Origin: Sphaerimonospora thailandensis
Lineage (GTDB): Bacteria > Actinomycetota > Actinomycetes > Streptosporangiales > Streptosporangiaceae
Direction of reading: 5' to 3'
DNA length: 64,000 nucleotides
NCBI RefSeq assembly: GCF_016863115.1
Contig: NZ_BOOG01000023.1
Coordinates: forward strand, 47,605-111,604
Part shown: positions 46,273 through 54,806 of the stretch, piece by piece
Numbering within the stretch: position 1 is the stretch's first letter
How the letters are laid out: every line of letters begins with the position of its first letter
Program-made: the position numbers and the translations under genes
Notes under the pieces: generated by a model
What the model saw: the letters and a program-made list of their open reading frames with translations, nothing else
Told to the model about the DNA's origin: nothing
Database searches by the model: none

Positions 46273-47411
46273 TTGCTCCTCCTATAGAAAGGCAGGTCAA
46301 CGATGTCGACCGGTTCCTGGGCGCCGCGGATGTCCACGGCGAGGCCGTCCCCGCTCTCGGCGGCGGTGCGGGAGATGTACGCCAGCGCGATCGGCCGGCC
46401 CAGCGAACGCGAGGGGGCGCCGCTGGTGACCTCGCCGACGACCTCACCGCCACGAGTCACCGGATAACCGTGGCGGGGCACCCGGCGGCCGCGCGCCACC
46501 AGCCCGACCAGCCGTCGGCTCGCGCCCGTCTCCTCCGCGCCCGTCTCCTCCGTGCCTGTCTCATGCTGGGCGATCTTGGCCAGGGCGGCCCGGCCGACGA
46601 AATCGCCGGGCTTGTCGAACCGCACCACCCGGCCGAGGCCCGCGTCGAACGGCGTCGTCTCGGTGGTCAGCTCGTTGCCGTAGAGCGGCATGCCGGCCTC
46701 CAGCCGCAGCGTGTCGCGGGACGACAGTCCGGCGGGCGTCAGGCCGGTCTCCTTGCCGGCCTCGCTCAACGCCTGCCAGAGCGGCGCCGCGTCCTGCGGA
46801 CGTACGAACAGCTCGAACCCGTCCTCGCCCGTGTAGCCCGTGCGGGCGATCAGCGCGGACACGCCGGCGACCGTCCCGGGGATGATCGCGTAGTACTTCA
46901 GGCCGTCCAACTCGGCGGCGGCGCCGCCCTCGGTCAGGCCGCGTAGGATCTCGACGCTGCGCGGCCCCTGGACCGCGATCAGCGCGTAGTCGTCGGAACG
47001 GTCCTCGACGACGGCGCCGGACGGCTGGGCGCGTTCGGTCAGCTCACGGGCGACCATGGGCGCGTTGGCGGCGTTGGCGACGACCATGAACTCCTCGTCG
47101 CCGAGCCGGTAGACGATGAGGTCGTCGAGGATGCCGCCGACCTCGTTCACCATCATGGTGTAGCGGGCGCGGCCGGGACCGAGCGTGCTCAGCCGGCCGA
47201 CCAGGGCGTAGTCGAGGGCCTCGCCGGCCCGCGGGCCGGTGACGAAGATCTCCCCCATGTGGGACAGATCGAACAGCCCTGCGGCCGTACGGACCGCGTC
47301 GTGCTCGGCCGACTCGCTGCCGTAGCGCAGCGGCATCAGCCATCCCGCGAAGTCGGTCAGGGTCGCGCCGAGGCTCTCGTGGACCTCGCGCAAAGGGGTA
47401 GATCGAGACAT
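46269..47411 (-). CDS. gcvT: Glycine cleavage system T protein (aminomethyltransferase)
   Basis: The 380-residue enzyme releases ammonia and loads the methylene on tetrahydrofolate. Landmarks are [48 protein letters not shown] and [22 protein letters not shown] low-complexity insert [14 protein letters not shown], encoded by 15-bp repeats (about 46520-46565), is absent from usual homologues. ATG 47411 ([12 protein letters not shown]) fits; no ideal Shine-Dalgarno is seen. The tandem glycine riboswitch lies directly upstream. Confidence 0.95.
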   Translation of the reverse strand: MSRSTPLREVHESLGATLTDFAGWLMPLRYGSESAEHDAVRTAAGLFDLSHMGEIFVTGPRAGEALDYALVGRLSTLGPGRARYTMMVNEVGGILDDLIVYRLGDEEFMVVANAANAPMVARELTERAQPSGAVVEDRSDDYALIAVQGPRSVEILRGLTEGGAAAELDGLKYYAIIPGTVAGVSALIARTGYTGEDGFELFVRPQDAAPLWQALSEAGKETGLTPAGLSSRDTLRLEAGMPLYGNELTTETTPFDAGLGRVVRFDKPGDFVGRAALAKIAQHETGTEETGAEETGASRRLVGLVARGRRVPRHGYPVTRGGEVVGEVTSGAPSRSLGRPIALAYISRTAAESGDGLAVDIRGAQEPVDIVDLPFYRRSK

Positions 47412-47454
47412 GATCGCACTCGCACCTCGGAAAGGACGGATGAGGGCATCCTCC

Positions 47455-47643
47455 CCCTCTGTCATCGGCGCCTGAGAGCTTCGTCCGTGTTTTGCCGGAC
47501 TTTCACCTTCGGCGAGACCCCGATCCCTCGCGGTCCACTTTCCAGAGCACACCTGGCCCGTACGGTCCTTTGCCTTGAGAGGTTCGCGGGGAGGGCTTGC
47601 TCCTTCAGGGATCCTGACCGGCTGCCAGGATGCTCTCCCGCAC
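47455..47643 (-). promoter_or_regulatory. Tandem glycine riboswitch
   Basis: Two aptamers are visible on the minus strand. The first (about 47643-47560) has GCGGGAGAGC, GAAGGAGCAAG and CTCTCAAGGCAAAGGACCG. The second (about 47556-47455) has GCTCTGGAAAG, GCCGAAGGTGAAAG and CTCTCAGGC. These are the conserved cores of the glycine class. The gcvT-gcvH-sdaA operon follows. In known cases glycine binding turns expression on. Confidence 0.92.
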
Positions 47644-47663
47644 GGGATCACTGGTGCAGGGCA

Positions 47664-47669
47664 AGCCTA
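47664..47669 (-). promoter_or_regulatory. -10 box of the gcvT operon
   Basis: TAGGCT on the minus strand would start transcription about 10 nt before the first aptamer. Confidence 0.4.
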
Positions 47670-47696
47670 ACGGCTCAACCCGATCTCCGGAACCGT

Positions 47697-48461
47697 CTAC
47701 GGCGGGGTGACGTACGCCCCGGAGATGCCCCCGTCGACCAGGAACTCTGAGGCGGTGATGAACGACGCGTCGTCGGAGGCGAGGAACGCCACGGCGGCGG
47801 CGATCTCCTCGGCCCGGGCGAACCTGCCGAGCGGCACGTGGACGAGACGGCGCTGCGCCCGTTCCGGGTCCTTGGCGAACAGCTCGCGCAGCAGCGGCGT
47901 GTCGACAGGACCGGGGCACAGCGCGTTCACCCTGATGCCCTCGCGGGCGAACTGCACGCCGAGCTCACGGCTCATCGCCAGCACCCCGCCCTTGGACGCG
48001 GTGTAGGAGATCTGTGACGTCGCCGACCCCAGGACCGCGACGAACGAGGCGGTGTTGATGATCGAGCCCTTGCCCTGCCGCCGCATGTACGGAATGACAT
48101 GCTTGCAGCACAGGTAGACGCTGGTGAGGTTGACCTCCTGGACCCTGCGCCACGCCTCGATGCCGGTCTCCAGGATCGAGTCGTCCTCGGGCGGCGAGAT
48201 CCCCGCGTTGTTGAAGGCGATGTCGATCCGGCCGTACGCGTCGAAGACGGTCTGGTACATCCGCGTGACGTCGTTCTCGTCGGCGACGTCGGCCTTGACG
48301 TACAGACCCCCGACCTCTTCTGCGACCTTGGCGCCGGTGACCTCGTCGAGGTCGACGGCGACGACCTTCGCGCCCTCATGGGCGAACCGGCGGGCCGTGG
48401 CCAGGCCGATGCCGCTGCCCGCCCCGGTGATGACGGCGACGCGGTCCTGCAAACGCTGCAT
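47697..48461 (-). CDS. Short-chain dehydrogenase/reductase (3-oxoacyl-ACP reductase-like)
   Basis: The 254-residue SDR has cofactor motif TGAGSGIG (12-19), NNAG, and active-site YTASKGG with an upstream Ser in NTASFVAVLG. It is the last gene of an operon with an aldehyde dehydrogenase and a glutamine-synthetase-like enzyme, 19 bp downstream of the former. In this context it is probably a catabolic dehydrogenase rather than a fatty-acid enzyme. Confidence 0.9.
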   Translation of the reverse strand: MQRLQDRVAVITGAGSGIGLATARRFAHEGAKVVAVDLDEVTGAKVAEEVGGLYVKADVADENDVTRMYQTVFDAYGRIDIAFNNAGISPPEDDSILETGIEAWRRVQEVNLTSVYLCCKHVIPYMRRQGKGSIINTASFVAVLGSATSQISYTASKGGVLAMSRELGVQFAREGIRVNALCPGPVDTPLLRELFAKDPERAQRRLVHVPLGRFARAEEIAAAVAFLASDDASFITASEFLVDGGISGAYVTPP

Positions 48462-48480
48462 GTGTCTACTCCGTGCTTGT

Positions 48481-49872
48481 CTAATCCGTGGCGATGAAGA
48501 CGTTCTTGGTCTCGGTGAAGGCGGCCAGGGCGTCGGGGCCGAGTTCGCGGCCGAGCCCCGACTGCTTGAATCCGCCGAACGGCGTCCAGTAGCGGACGCT
48601 GGAGTGGGAGTTCACCGACAGGTTGCCCGCCTCCACGGCCCGGGCCACCCGCAGCGCCCGCCCGACGTCTCGTGTCCAGATCGACCCGGAAAGGCCGTAC
48701 TGCGTGTTGTTGGCGATCTGTACGGCATGGGCCTCGTCCTCGAACGGGACGACGCAGACCACCGGCCCGAAGATCTCCTCGGTGAACGCGCGGCGGAACG
48801 CGGCGTGGCTCCCGCCGGGCTCGATGTCCACAGGATCGAACCCCTTGGGCGCGGTCAGCACCAACGGCGGGAACCAGTAGCCGGGTCCTCTCGGGCACGA
48901 TCCGGTGGCGTACTCGGCCGGCCCGGGGACGAACGACGCGACCCGTCGCTGGTGCTCGGCGCTGATCAGCGGCCCCATCTGGCTGGCCGGATCCAGCGGG
49001 TCGCCGACTTTCACCTCCTGTACGGCCCGCCCGAGCCGCGGGAGGAAATCGTCGTAGACGGAACGCTCCACCAGGATGCGCGAGCGGGCGCAGCAGTCCT
49101 GCCCGGAGTTGTCGAAAACCGCCATCGGAGCCGTGGTGGCCGCCCGGTCCAGGTCGGCGTCGGCGAAGACGATGTTGGCGCTCTTGCCGCCCAGTTCAAG
49201 CGTGACCCGCTTGACCTGCTCGGCCGCCTTCGCCGCGATCAGCCTGCCCACCTCGGTCGACCCGGTGAAAACGATCTTCCGTACGTCCGGATGCCCGACC
49301 AGCCGGGCCCCGGCGACCTCGCCCTCGCCGGGCACGACCTGGAGGACTCCCTCCGGCAGCCCCGCCTCAAGGGCGAGCTCGGCCAGCCGCAGCGCGGTGA
49401 GCGGCGTCCACTCGGCGGGCTTCACGACGACCGTGTTGCCGGCGGCCAGCGCGGGGGCCGCCCCCCACATCATGATCACCATCGGGAAGTTCCACGGCAC
49501 GATCACGCCGACGACGCCCAGCGGTTCGGCGAACGTGACGTCCACCCCGCCCGGCACGGGGATCTGCCTGCCATGATCGCGCTCGGGCGCACCCGAGTAG
49601 AAGTCGAGCACGTCGCGGACGTTCCCGGCCTCCCAACGGGCGTTGCCGACCGTGTGCCCCGCGTTGGCGATCTCCAGCCGGGCCAGTTCCTCGGCGTGCT
49701 CCTCGACCTTGCGGGCGAAGCCGCGCAGCAGCCGTGCCCGGTCACCGGGGCTGACGGATCGCCAGACGGGGAAGGCCTGCCGGGCACGTTCCACCGCCCG
49801 GTCCATCTCCGCGGCGTCCGCCATCTCCATCTCGGCGATCGTCTCCTCCGTCGCCGGATTGACTATCTTCAC
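48481..49872 (-). CDS. NAD(P)-dependent aldehyde dehydrogenase
   Basis: The 463-residue enzyme oxidises an aldehyde to its acid. It shows PWNFPMVIMMW, FTGSTEVGR, the general base Glu in LELGGKSANIVF, the nucleophile Cys in SGQDCCARSR and EEIFGPVVCV. GTG 49872 has GAGG about 8 nt upstream and is 10 bp after the upstream stop. With the gamma-glutamyl-amine ligase it could oxidise a gamma-glutamyl aldehyde from a polyamine or ethanolamine. Confidence 0.92.
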   Translation of the reverse strand: MKIVNPATEETIAEMEMADAAEMDRAVERARQAFPVWRSVSPGDRARLLRGFARKVEEHAEELARLEIANAGHTVGNARWEAGNVRDVLDFYSGAPERDHGRQIPVPGGVDVTFAEPLGVVGVIVPWNFPMVIMMWGAAPALAAGNTVVVKPAEWTPLTALRLAELALEAGLPEGVLQVVPGEGEVAGARLVGHPDVRKIVFTGSTEVGRLIAAKAAEQVKRVTLELGGKSANIVFADADLDRAATTAPMAVFDNSGQDCCARSRILVERSVYDDFLPRLGRAVQEVKVGDPLDPASQMGPLISAEHQRRVASFVPGPAEYATGSCPRGPGYWFPPLVLTAPKGFDPVDIEPGGSHAAFRRAFTEEIFGPVVCVVPFEDEAHAVQIANNTQYGLSGSIWTRDVGRALRVARAVEAGNLSVNSHSSVRYWTPFGGFKQSGLGRELGPDALAAFTETKNVFIATD

Positions 49873-49882
49873 AGCGCTACCC

Positions 49883-51229
49883 TCACAGGCGTTCGAACCC
49901 CCGATAGAGCTCCCAGTCGGTGACCGCCGCGTCGAAGGCGGCCAGCTCGATCCGTGCGTTGTTGGCGTAGTGATCGACGACGTCCTTGCCGAAGGCGTCG
50001 CGCGCGATCTCCGAGCCCTCCCACAGCGTGAGCGCGTCACGCAGCGTGGCCGGCACGGTCTCGGCGCCGGCGGCGTACGCGTTGCCGGCGAACGGCTCCT
50101 CCAGCGGCAGTTCGAGATCGATGCCGCGCAGCCCGGCGGCGATCATCGCGGCCACCGCGAGATAGGGGTTGACGTCCCCGCCCGGCACCCGGTTCTCCAG
50201 CCGCAGCGAGCCGCCGTGCCCGACCAGGCGCAGCGCGCACGTCCGGTTGTCGACACCCCATTTCACCGCGGTGGGCGCGAAACTGCCGGGCACGAAGCGC
50301 TTGTAGGAGTTGATGTTGGGCGCGTAGGCCAGGGTGAGCTCGCGCAGGGCGGCGAGCTGACCCGCGACGAAGTGCCGCCCGGCCGCCGACAGGCCGTACG
50401 GCTCCCGCCCCGCCAGCAGCGGGGCGCCGCCTGCGTCCCGCAGCGAGATGTGAATGTGGCAGGAGTTGCCCTCGCGCTGGTCGGGCTTGGCCATGAACGT
50501 GATCGACCTGCCCTCCTGGGCGGCGATCTCCTTGGCGCCGTTCTTGTAGAAGACATGGTTGTCACAGGTCCTCAGCGCGTCGGCGTACCGGAAGGTGATC
50601 TCGTGCTGCCCGAGGTTGCACTCGCCCTTGGCGGACTCCACGTACAGTCCCGCGCCCTCCATGCCGAGCCTGATCCTGCGTAGCAACGGCTCGATCCTGG
50701 CGGTGCCGAGCAGCGAGTAGTCGACGTTGTAGAGGTTGACCGGGGTCATGTCGCGGTATCCCCGCCGCCAGGCCTGCTCGTAACTGTCCGCGTACACGCA
50801 GAACTCCAGTTCCGTCCCGACCAGCGCGGTCCATCCCCGCTCGGCCAGCCGGGCGATCTGCGCGCGCAGGATCTGCCGCGGCGAGGCGACGACGTCGGAG
50901 CCGTCCTCCCACGTCAGGTCGGCCAGCAGCAGGACCGTTCCCTCATGCCACGGCACCCGGCGCAGCGTGGACAGGTCCGGCTTCATCACGAAGTCGCCGT
51001 ACCCCCGCTCCCACGACGACATGGCATAACCGTCGACCGTGTTCATGTCCACGTCTACGGCGAGCAGGTAGTTGCATCCCTCCGCCCCATGGTCGAGCAC
51101 CTCTTCCAGGAAGTACCGCGCTGCCAGGCGCTTGCCCTGCAGCCGCCCCTGCATATCGGTCACGGCGAGCAGGACGGTGTCCACGCGGCCCGCCTCGACG
51201 TCGCCGCGAAGCTCCTCCACGCTCAGCAC
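49883..51229 (-). CDS. Glutamine-synthetase-like gamma-glutamyl-polyamine/ethanolamine ligase
   Basis: The 448-residue GS-fold enzyme begins LSVEELRGDVEAGRVDTVLL. It has the metal-site motifs GTELEFCVY, ESAKGECNLGQHEITF and NSCHIHISL, the ATP loop SYKRFVPGSFAPTAVKWG and ENRVPGGDVNPYLAVAAM. Its length and divergence fit the GlnA3/GlnA4-type enzymes of Streptomyces, which ligate glutamate to polyamines or ethanolamine, rather than true glutamine synthetase. GTG 51229 has AGGAGG 5 nt upstream. The operon aldehyde dehydrogenase supports amine catabolism. The exact amine is not predictable. Confidence 0.88.
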   Translation of the reverse strand: MLSVEELRGDVEAGRVDTVLLAVTDMQGRLQGKRLAARYFLEEVLDHGAEGCNYLLAVDVDMNTVDGYAMSSWERGYGDFVMKPDLSTLRRVPWHEGTVLLLADLTWEDGSDVVASPRQILRAQIARLAERGWTALVGTELEFCVYADSYEQAWRRGYRDMTPVNLYNVDYSLLGTARIEPLLRRIRLGMEGAGLYVESAKGECNLGQHEITFRYADALRTCDNHVFYKNGAKEIAAQEGRSITFMAKPDQREGNSCHIHISLRDAGGAPLLAGREPYGLSAAGRHFVAGQLAALRELTLAYAPNINSYKRFVPGSFAPTAVKWGVDNRTCALRLVGHGGSLRLENRVPGGDVNPYLAVAAMIAAGLRGIDLELPLEEPFAGNAYAAGAETVPATLRDALTLWEGSEIARDAFGKDVVDHYANNARIELAAFDAAVTDWELYRGFERL

Positions 51230-51351
51230 GGGCGCCTCCTGTTCGAGAGGTCTGGCTGCTCGAGAGATCTGGCTCGCGCCCGGCAACCCAGAAGTCTGGA
51301 ACCAGACCATTGAGGGCATGCAAGCACTCAGGCGATCCCCTTACCCTCGTC

Positions 51352-51429
51352 GCAGCTTCATCCAGAGCAGCTTCATCCAGAGTAGATCGAGAGCACGTTG
51401 ATTGAGAGCGCGTTGATCGAGAGCGCGGC
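51352..51429 (+). repeat. Two kinds of 15-bp tandem repeats in the regulator remnant region
   Basis: GCAGCTTCATCCAGA occurs twice in tandem (51352-51366, then 51367-51381). It is followed by three units of the form GATYGAGAGCRCGTT (51385-51429). Both lie just before and inside the regulator remnant. Confidence 0.8.
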
Positions 51430-51547
51430 GGCCCAGCACGACGCCATCGTCGCGGCGATCCTCGCCGGCGATCCGGAGACGGCCCGCCGCGCGGTGGCCG
51501 AGCATTTGGCGGGAACGGCCGCCCCGCTGCGCGGCTTCCTCTCCTGA
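51385..51547 (+). pseudogene. C-terminal remnant of a FadR/GntR (FCD domain) regulator
   Basis: The frame ending at TGA 51545 encodes AAQHDAIVAAILAGDPETAR then RAVAEHLAGTAAPLRGFLS. This is the typical last helix pair of FCD-domain GntR regulators. An in-frame TAG lies at 51382 and no start codon or DNA-binding domain precedes it. FadR-type regulators commonly sit beside glnA-like amine-catabolic operons, so this may be the lost local regulator. Confidence 0.5.
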
Positions 51548-51665
51548 TTCGGGCCGCGTACCCGCTGAGGAGCGAGCACCTGGTGGGGGCGGCCAACTGC
51601 TTGAGCCGAGCACTTTGGGGTGCACCTTACTATCGGAAGCCGGGGTCTTTGTATGGGGTTTTCGC

Positions 51666-52448
51666 ATGGATGACTGGTTTCATGATCGTGTCGTCGACGG
51701 CCACCAACTGCCGCTTTTCTGCTTCTTCGTCGCTCTGATCGTCGCTTTCGTGTTCACGAGGATCAACGTGCGGCTGATCCGGGCGCGGGTGCGGTGGTTC
51801 GGCAACGTCAACGTCGGAGAGATGCACATCCACCACGTTGTGTTCGGCGTGATCCTCATGCTGCTCGGTGGGGTGGCCGGCCTGATCCTGGCCGGGGTGT
51901 CCACGGCGTGGTACTCGTTCACGGCCGCGGTCTTCGGCGTCGGCGCCGCTCTCGTGCTCGATGAGTTCGCGCTCATCCTGCACCTGCGTGACGTGTACTG
52001 GCAGGAGGAGGGACGCACCTCGGTCGACGCGGTTTTCGTCGCGATCGCGGGCACCGGGTTGCTGCTGCTCGGCCTGCGGCCGCTCGCCTGGAGCGAGGCG
52101 AACGGAGCGGTGGCGGGGGCATGGCCTGCGGCGGCGTTCCTCGTCGTCAACCTCGTCTTCGCGGTCGTCACCCTGCTCAAGGGGAAGATCTGGAGCGGCC
52201 TGCTCGGGCTGTTCGTGCCGCCTTTCGTCTACGTCGGCGCGGTGCGCCTGGCCCGCCCCGGATCGCCATGGGCGCGCTGGTTCTACTCAGAGGTGGCCAG
52301 GCGGCCCAAACCGAGGCGGATGGCGAGGGCCGTTCGCCGGGAGGAACGCTGGCGACGCCCCGTCATCCGCGCGAAGATCGCGGTTCAGGAGTTCGTCTCC
52401 GGGCGCCACGACCTGCCATCGCCACCCAGACGCATGCAGCGTAGTTAG
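51666..52448 (+). CDS. Conserved multi-pass membrane protein
   Basis: The 260-residue protein has about six hydrophobic helices between residues 15 and 205 and a basic cytoplasmic tail (205-260) rich in Arg. A motif GNVNVGEMHIHHVVFGVILM with two adjacent His lies near helix 2, and a second polar site is LDEFALILHLRDVYW. His and acidic residues in helices could bind metal or haem, but no family is recognised. ATG 51666 is chosen; a TACTAT promoter-like box lies about 35 bp upstream. Confidence 0.7.
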   Translation: MDDWFHDRVVDGHQLPLFCFFVALIVAFVFTRINVRLIRARVRWFGNVNVGEMHIHHVVFGVILMLLGGVAGLILAGVSTAWYSFTAAVFGVGAALVLDEFALILHLRDVYWQEEGRTSVDAVFVAIAGTGLLLLGLRPLAWSEANGAVAGAWPAAAFLVVNLVFAVVTLLKGKIWSGLLGLFVPPFVYVGAVRLARPGSPWARWFYSEVARRPKPRRMARAVRREERWRRPVIRAKIAVQEFVSGRHDLPSPPRRMQRS

Positions 52449-52491
52449 CCGATCGGCAGGGCCGGCAAACGCGGATGCGCGCGCCGGTCAG

Positions 52492-53268
52492 ATGGCCGAG
52501 ACTGGCGAGATGGATCAGATTCCGGAGATCGTGAGACTCGTCGGCGACGTTCTGGGACCCGCGGCCATCGGCGCCTACCTTCACGGATCCTCGGTGCTCG
52601 GCGGCCTCAAGCCGGCCAGTGACCTGGATGTCCTCGTCGTCTCCCGGCGCCCCATGGATGATCGGGAACGAGAGGCGCTGCTCGCCGGACTGTTCGAGAT
52701 CTCCGGTTCCGCGGCCGGGGTCCGCCCGATCGAACTCACTGTCGTGGTCCAGTCCGAGGTCCGTCCCTGGCGGTTCCCGCCGATCGGTGACTTCCTGTAC
52801 GGCGAGTGGCTACGTGACGAGTTCGAGGCTGCCGGAGTGCGCCGGCCGGAGCCGATGCCGGATCTGGCCCTGCTGATCGCAATGGTGCTGGCCTGCGATC
52901 ATCCCCTCACCGGCCCGCCTCCGGCTCAGGTCCTGGACCCGGTCCCGCATGCGGACCTGGTCCGCGCGAGCGTGGCGGGCATCCCCGGTCTGCTCGACGA
53001 CCTGGACGGTGACACCCGTAACGTCGTGCTGACCTTCGCTCGCATCTGGACCACGCTCGCGACCGGAGAGGTCACATCGAAGGACGCCGCCGCCGGCTGG
53101 GCCCTCGCCCAGCTCCCACCGGAGCACCGTCCCGTACTGCGCCATGCCAAGGAGCTGTATCTCAGCTGCCGGTACGCCGAGGAACGCTGGAGCGACGAGT
53201 TGAAGGCGCAGGTGCGTCCCCACATAGACCGGGTGCTCACTGAGATCGACCGGCTGTCGCCCCGCTGA
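52492..53268 (+). CDS. Aminoglycoside nucleotidyltransferase-like protein (AadA-like)
   Basis: The 258-residue protein has an N-terminal nucleotidyltransferase domain with the signature GSSVLGGLKPASDLDVLVV (G32-S33 and D44, D46 as metal ligands) and a helical C-terminal domain, as in ANT(3'')/ANT(9) adenylyltransferases. In that family the enzyme inactivates streptomycin and spectinomycin; here activity is unproven and many chromosomal copies are silent or act on other substrates. ATG 52492 or 52510 may be the start; neither has a strong Shine-Dalgarno. Confidence 0.82.
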   Translation: MAETGEMDQIPEIVRLVGDVLGPAAIGAYLHGSSVLGGLKPASDLDVLVVSRRPMDDREREALLAGLFEISGSAAGVRPIELTVVVQSEVRPWRFPPIGDFLYGEWLRDEFEAAGVRRPEPMPDLALLIAMVLACDHPLTGPPPAQVLDPVPHADLVRASVAGIPGLLDDLDGDTRNVVLTFARIWTTLATGEVTSKDAAAGWALAQLPPEHRPVLRHAKELYLSCRYAEERWSDELKAQVRPHIDRVLTEIDRLSPR

Positions 53269-53402
53269 GCGTTCTCCGGTCCGCTGACCGCGCAGCCGCC
53301 GTACGACTATCCGTACGACTACATGGAACGGTCGTGGCGAATTTTGAGCGGATATGAGGGTATTTCTGAGGGGAATAGTGGCTCTGCGGTGGAAGGTGGC
53401 GA

Positions 53403-53597
53403 ATGGAATCCCGTGAGCAGTTCGTGTTCCAGAAGATGGCGGCCGAACTGAAACAGGAGGCTGCCCGCCTGATCGGTGACCGTCTGCTCGCCGCCGAGGC
53501 CCGCACCGAGGAGGCCGAGGCCAGGCTGTGCCTGACGTGGTACGACATCCTCGACACCACCTGGCGCATTCGCCTGCTCTACGACGTTTCCGGATAG
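53403..53597 (+). CDS. Small 64-residue helical protein
   Basis: AAGGTGG precedes ATG 53403 closely. The product is mostly helical, with an amphipathic, charged N-terminal half (FQKMAAELKQEAARLIGDRL) and an aromatic C-terminal half (CLTWYDILDTTWRIRLLYD). I do not recognise it. It lies between two nucleotidyltransferase-fold genes on the same strand, 78 bp before the AbiEii-like gene. Confidence 0.5.
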   Translation: MESREQFVFQKMAAELKQEAARLIGDRLLAAEARTEEAEARLCLTWYDILDTTWRIRLLYDVSG

Positions 53598-53675
53598 CCC
53601 GTGCCGCGAAGGGACGGGTGGCCCGGCCATACTGCTGAGCTGACCAGTCGTGATCCAGCCTGAAGTGATGAAGCG

Positions 53676-54374
53676 ATGACCACGGTCGAATTGTCCCCCT
53701 TCCATCTTCGTCTCGTCGAGGATGCCGGCGCCGTCATCGGCCGCTACGGTCTGCTGCTCGCCGGCGGTTACGCGCTGCGCGCGCATGGCCGTACGGATCG
53801 GCCCGTCGACGGGCTGACGTTCGTGACCGGGGACGAGGCGCAGCTGGCCGAGGTCACCCACGCGGTGGCCGCCGCCTTCCGGATGACGGGATTGTCGGCC
53901 AAGCCGGGGGAGACCGGCCCGCGAATGGGTCACGTGGCCGTCACCGACGAGATCACCGGGCAGGTGTGCGAGGTGAAGTTGCTCCACGAAGCCCTGCGGG
54001 ACCGGCCTTTCGCCGTCGAACCATGCCCCGTGGTGGGTCTCGACGACGCGGTCGGTCTCAGGGTCAGGGCGCTGCACGACCGCGGCCTGGCACGAGACTT
54101 CGTCGATGTGGCCTCGGTTTCCGGCCTGTACGGCTTCCGCACGCTCGAACGGCTCGGCGCCCGGCACGACGACGACTGGCGTACGGAGGACCTGGTCGAA
54201 CGGCTGGAAACAGTCGATCACCTGGCGGACGAGGCGTTCGCCGAATGCGGCCTCGACGAGGAGCGGATCGCCGAAGTGCGTCGTTTCGCCTACGCATGGG
54301 TGGAGGACATCAAGCTCCGCCGCGTCGACGACGGCGACGCCGAGTTCGACGTGGACATCCCCGAGGTGGATTGA
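53676..54374 (+). CDS. AbiEii/AbiGii-like nucleotidyltransferase-fold protein, catalytic Asp pair altered
   Basis: The 232-residue protein has LLLAGGYALRAHG (26-38), matching the opening GG motif of the AbiEii nucleotidyltransferase family, and a helical C-terminal half. In active members the next strand carries DxD; here it reads RPVDGLTFV, with only D45 kept. It may be inactive or use another acid. In AbiE systems an antitoxin (AbiEi) lies upstream; no such helix-turn-helix protein is here, only the 64-residue ORF. Confidence 0.65.
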   Translation: MTTVELSPFHLRLVEDAGAVIGRYGLLLAGGYALRAHGRTDRPVDGLTFVTGDEAQLAEVTHAVAAAFRMTGLSAKPGETGPRMGHVAVTDEITGQVCEVKLLHEALRDRPFAVEPCPVVGLDDAVGLRVRALHDRGLARDFVDVASVSGLYGFRTLERLGARHDDDWRTEDLVERLETVDHLADEAFAECGLDEERIAEVRRFAYAWVEDIKLRRVDDGDAEFDVDIPEVD

Positions 54375-54566
54375 ACCTCCCGGTCGGGCTGACCTGCCCG
54401 TGGGAGCGCCGTGATCAGGGCTTATACCGATCCCCAGCTTGTCCCGACCGAGGACCGGGAAGTTCCGGAGTGCGTTACCTCTCCTTCACACCGCGGCGGG
54501 CGCGCGTGCGGGCGCGCCCGGACCCGTGGTCTGAGGCGGGGCGCTTCGTTGGTGTCACACCGGGGC

Positions 54567-54745
54567 GCCCCGCCGTTCTCCTTTCTTGGTTCTCCTGTGC
54601 GACGGCTCGGCTCTTCGAGGCCGCCTTCCACGCCGACCATCGTGCCGCGCTACGCGCGATCACTGTGTCCGTGCTCGTCGTACACGGCGCCGCGGACGCC
54701 TCGGCACGCGTCGATATCACCGTGCTCGTCTTCATCAAGGGCTGA
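54567..54745 (+). pseudogene. C-terminal remnant of an alpha/beta hydrolase
   Basis: The frame ending at TGA 54743 encodes FHADHRAALRAITVSVLVVH then GAADASARVDIT. This is the segment that precedes and contains the catalytic Asp region in chloroperoxidase-like alpha/beta hydrolases. Nothing recognisable lies upstream in frame, and the C-terminal lid and His part is missing. I read it as a gene fragment. Confidence 0.5.
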
Positions 54746-54793
54746 GCCCGGCGATTTCCAGGGGACTAACCGGAGATCCTCCGGCCCGAGATC

Positions 54794-54799
54794 TAGAGT
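54794..54799 (+). promoter_or_regulatory. -10 box for the leaderless SDR gene
   Basis: TAGAGT is 7 nt before ATG 54807. A GAGG inside the 7-nt stretch could also act as a Shine-Dalgarno. Confidence 0.4.
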
Positions 54800-54806
54800 G
54801 AGGATC

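Noticed and set aside
47259..47750. Plus-strand frame of 163 codons across the gcvT start region
   Set aside because: It coincides with the glycine riboswitch on the other strand, which explains the conserved blocks.
51341..51667. Minus-strand frame of 108 codons upstream of the glnA-like gene
   Set aside because: It is built from the reverse of the 15-bp repeats and has no homologous pattern; the plus-strand FCD remnant explains the region better.
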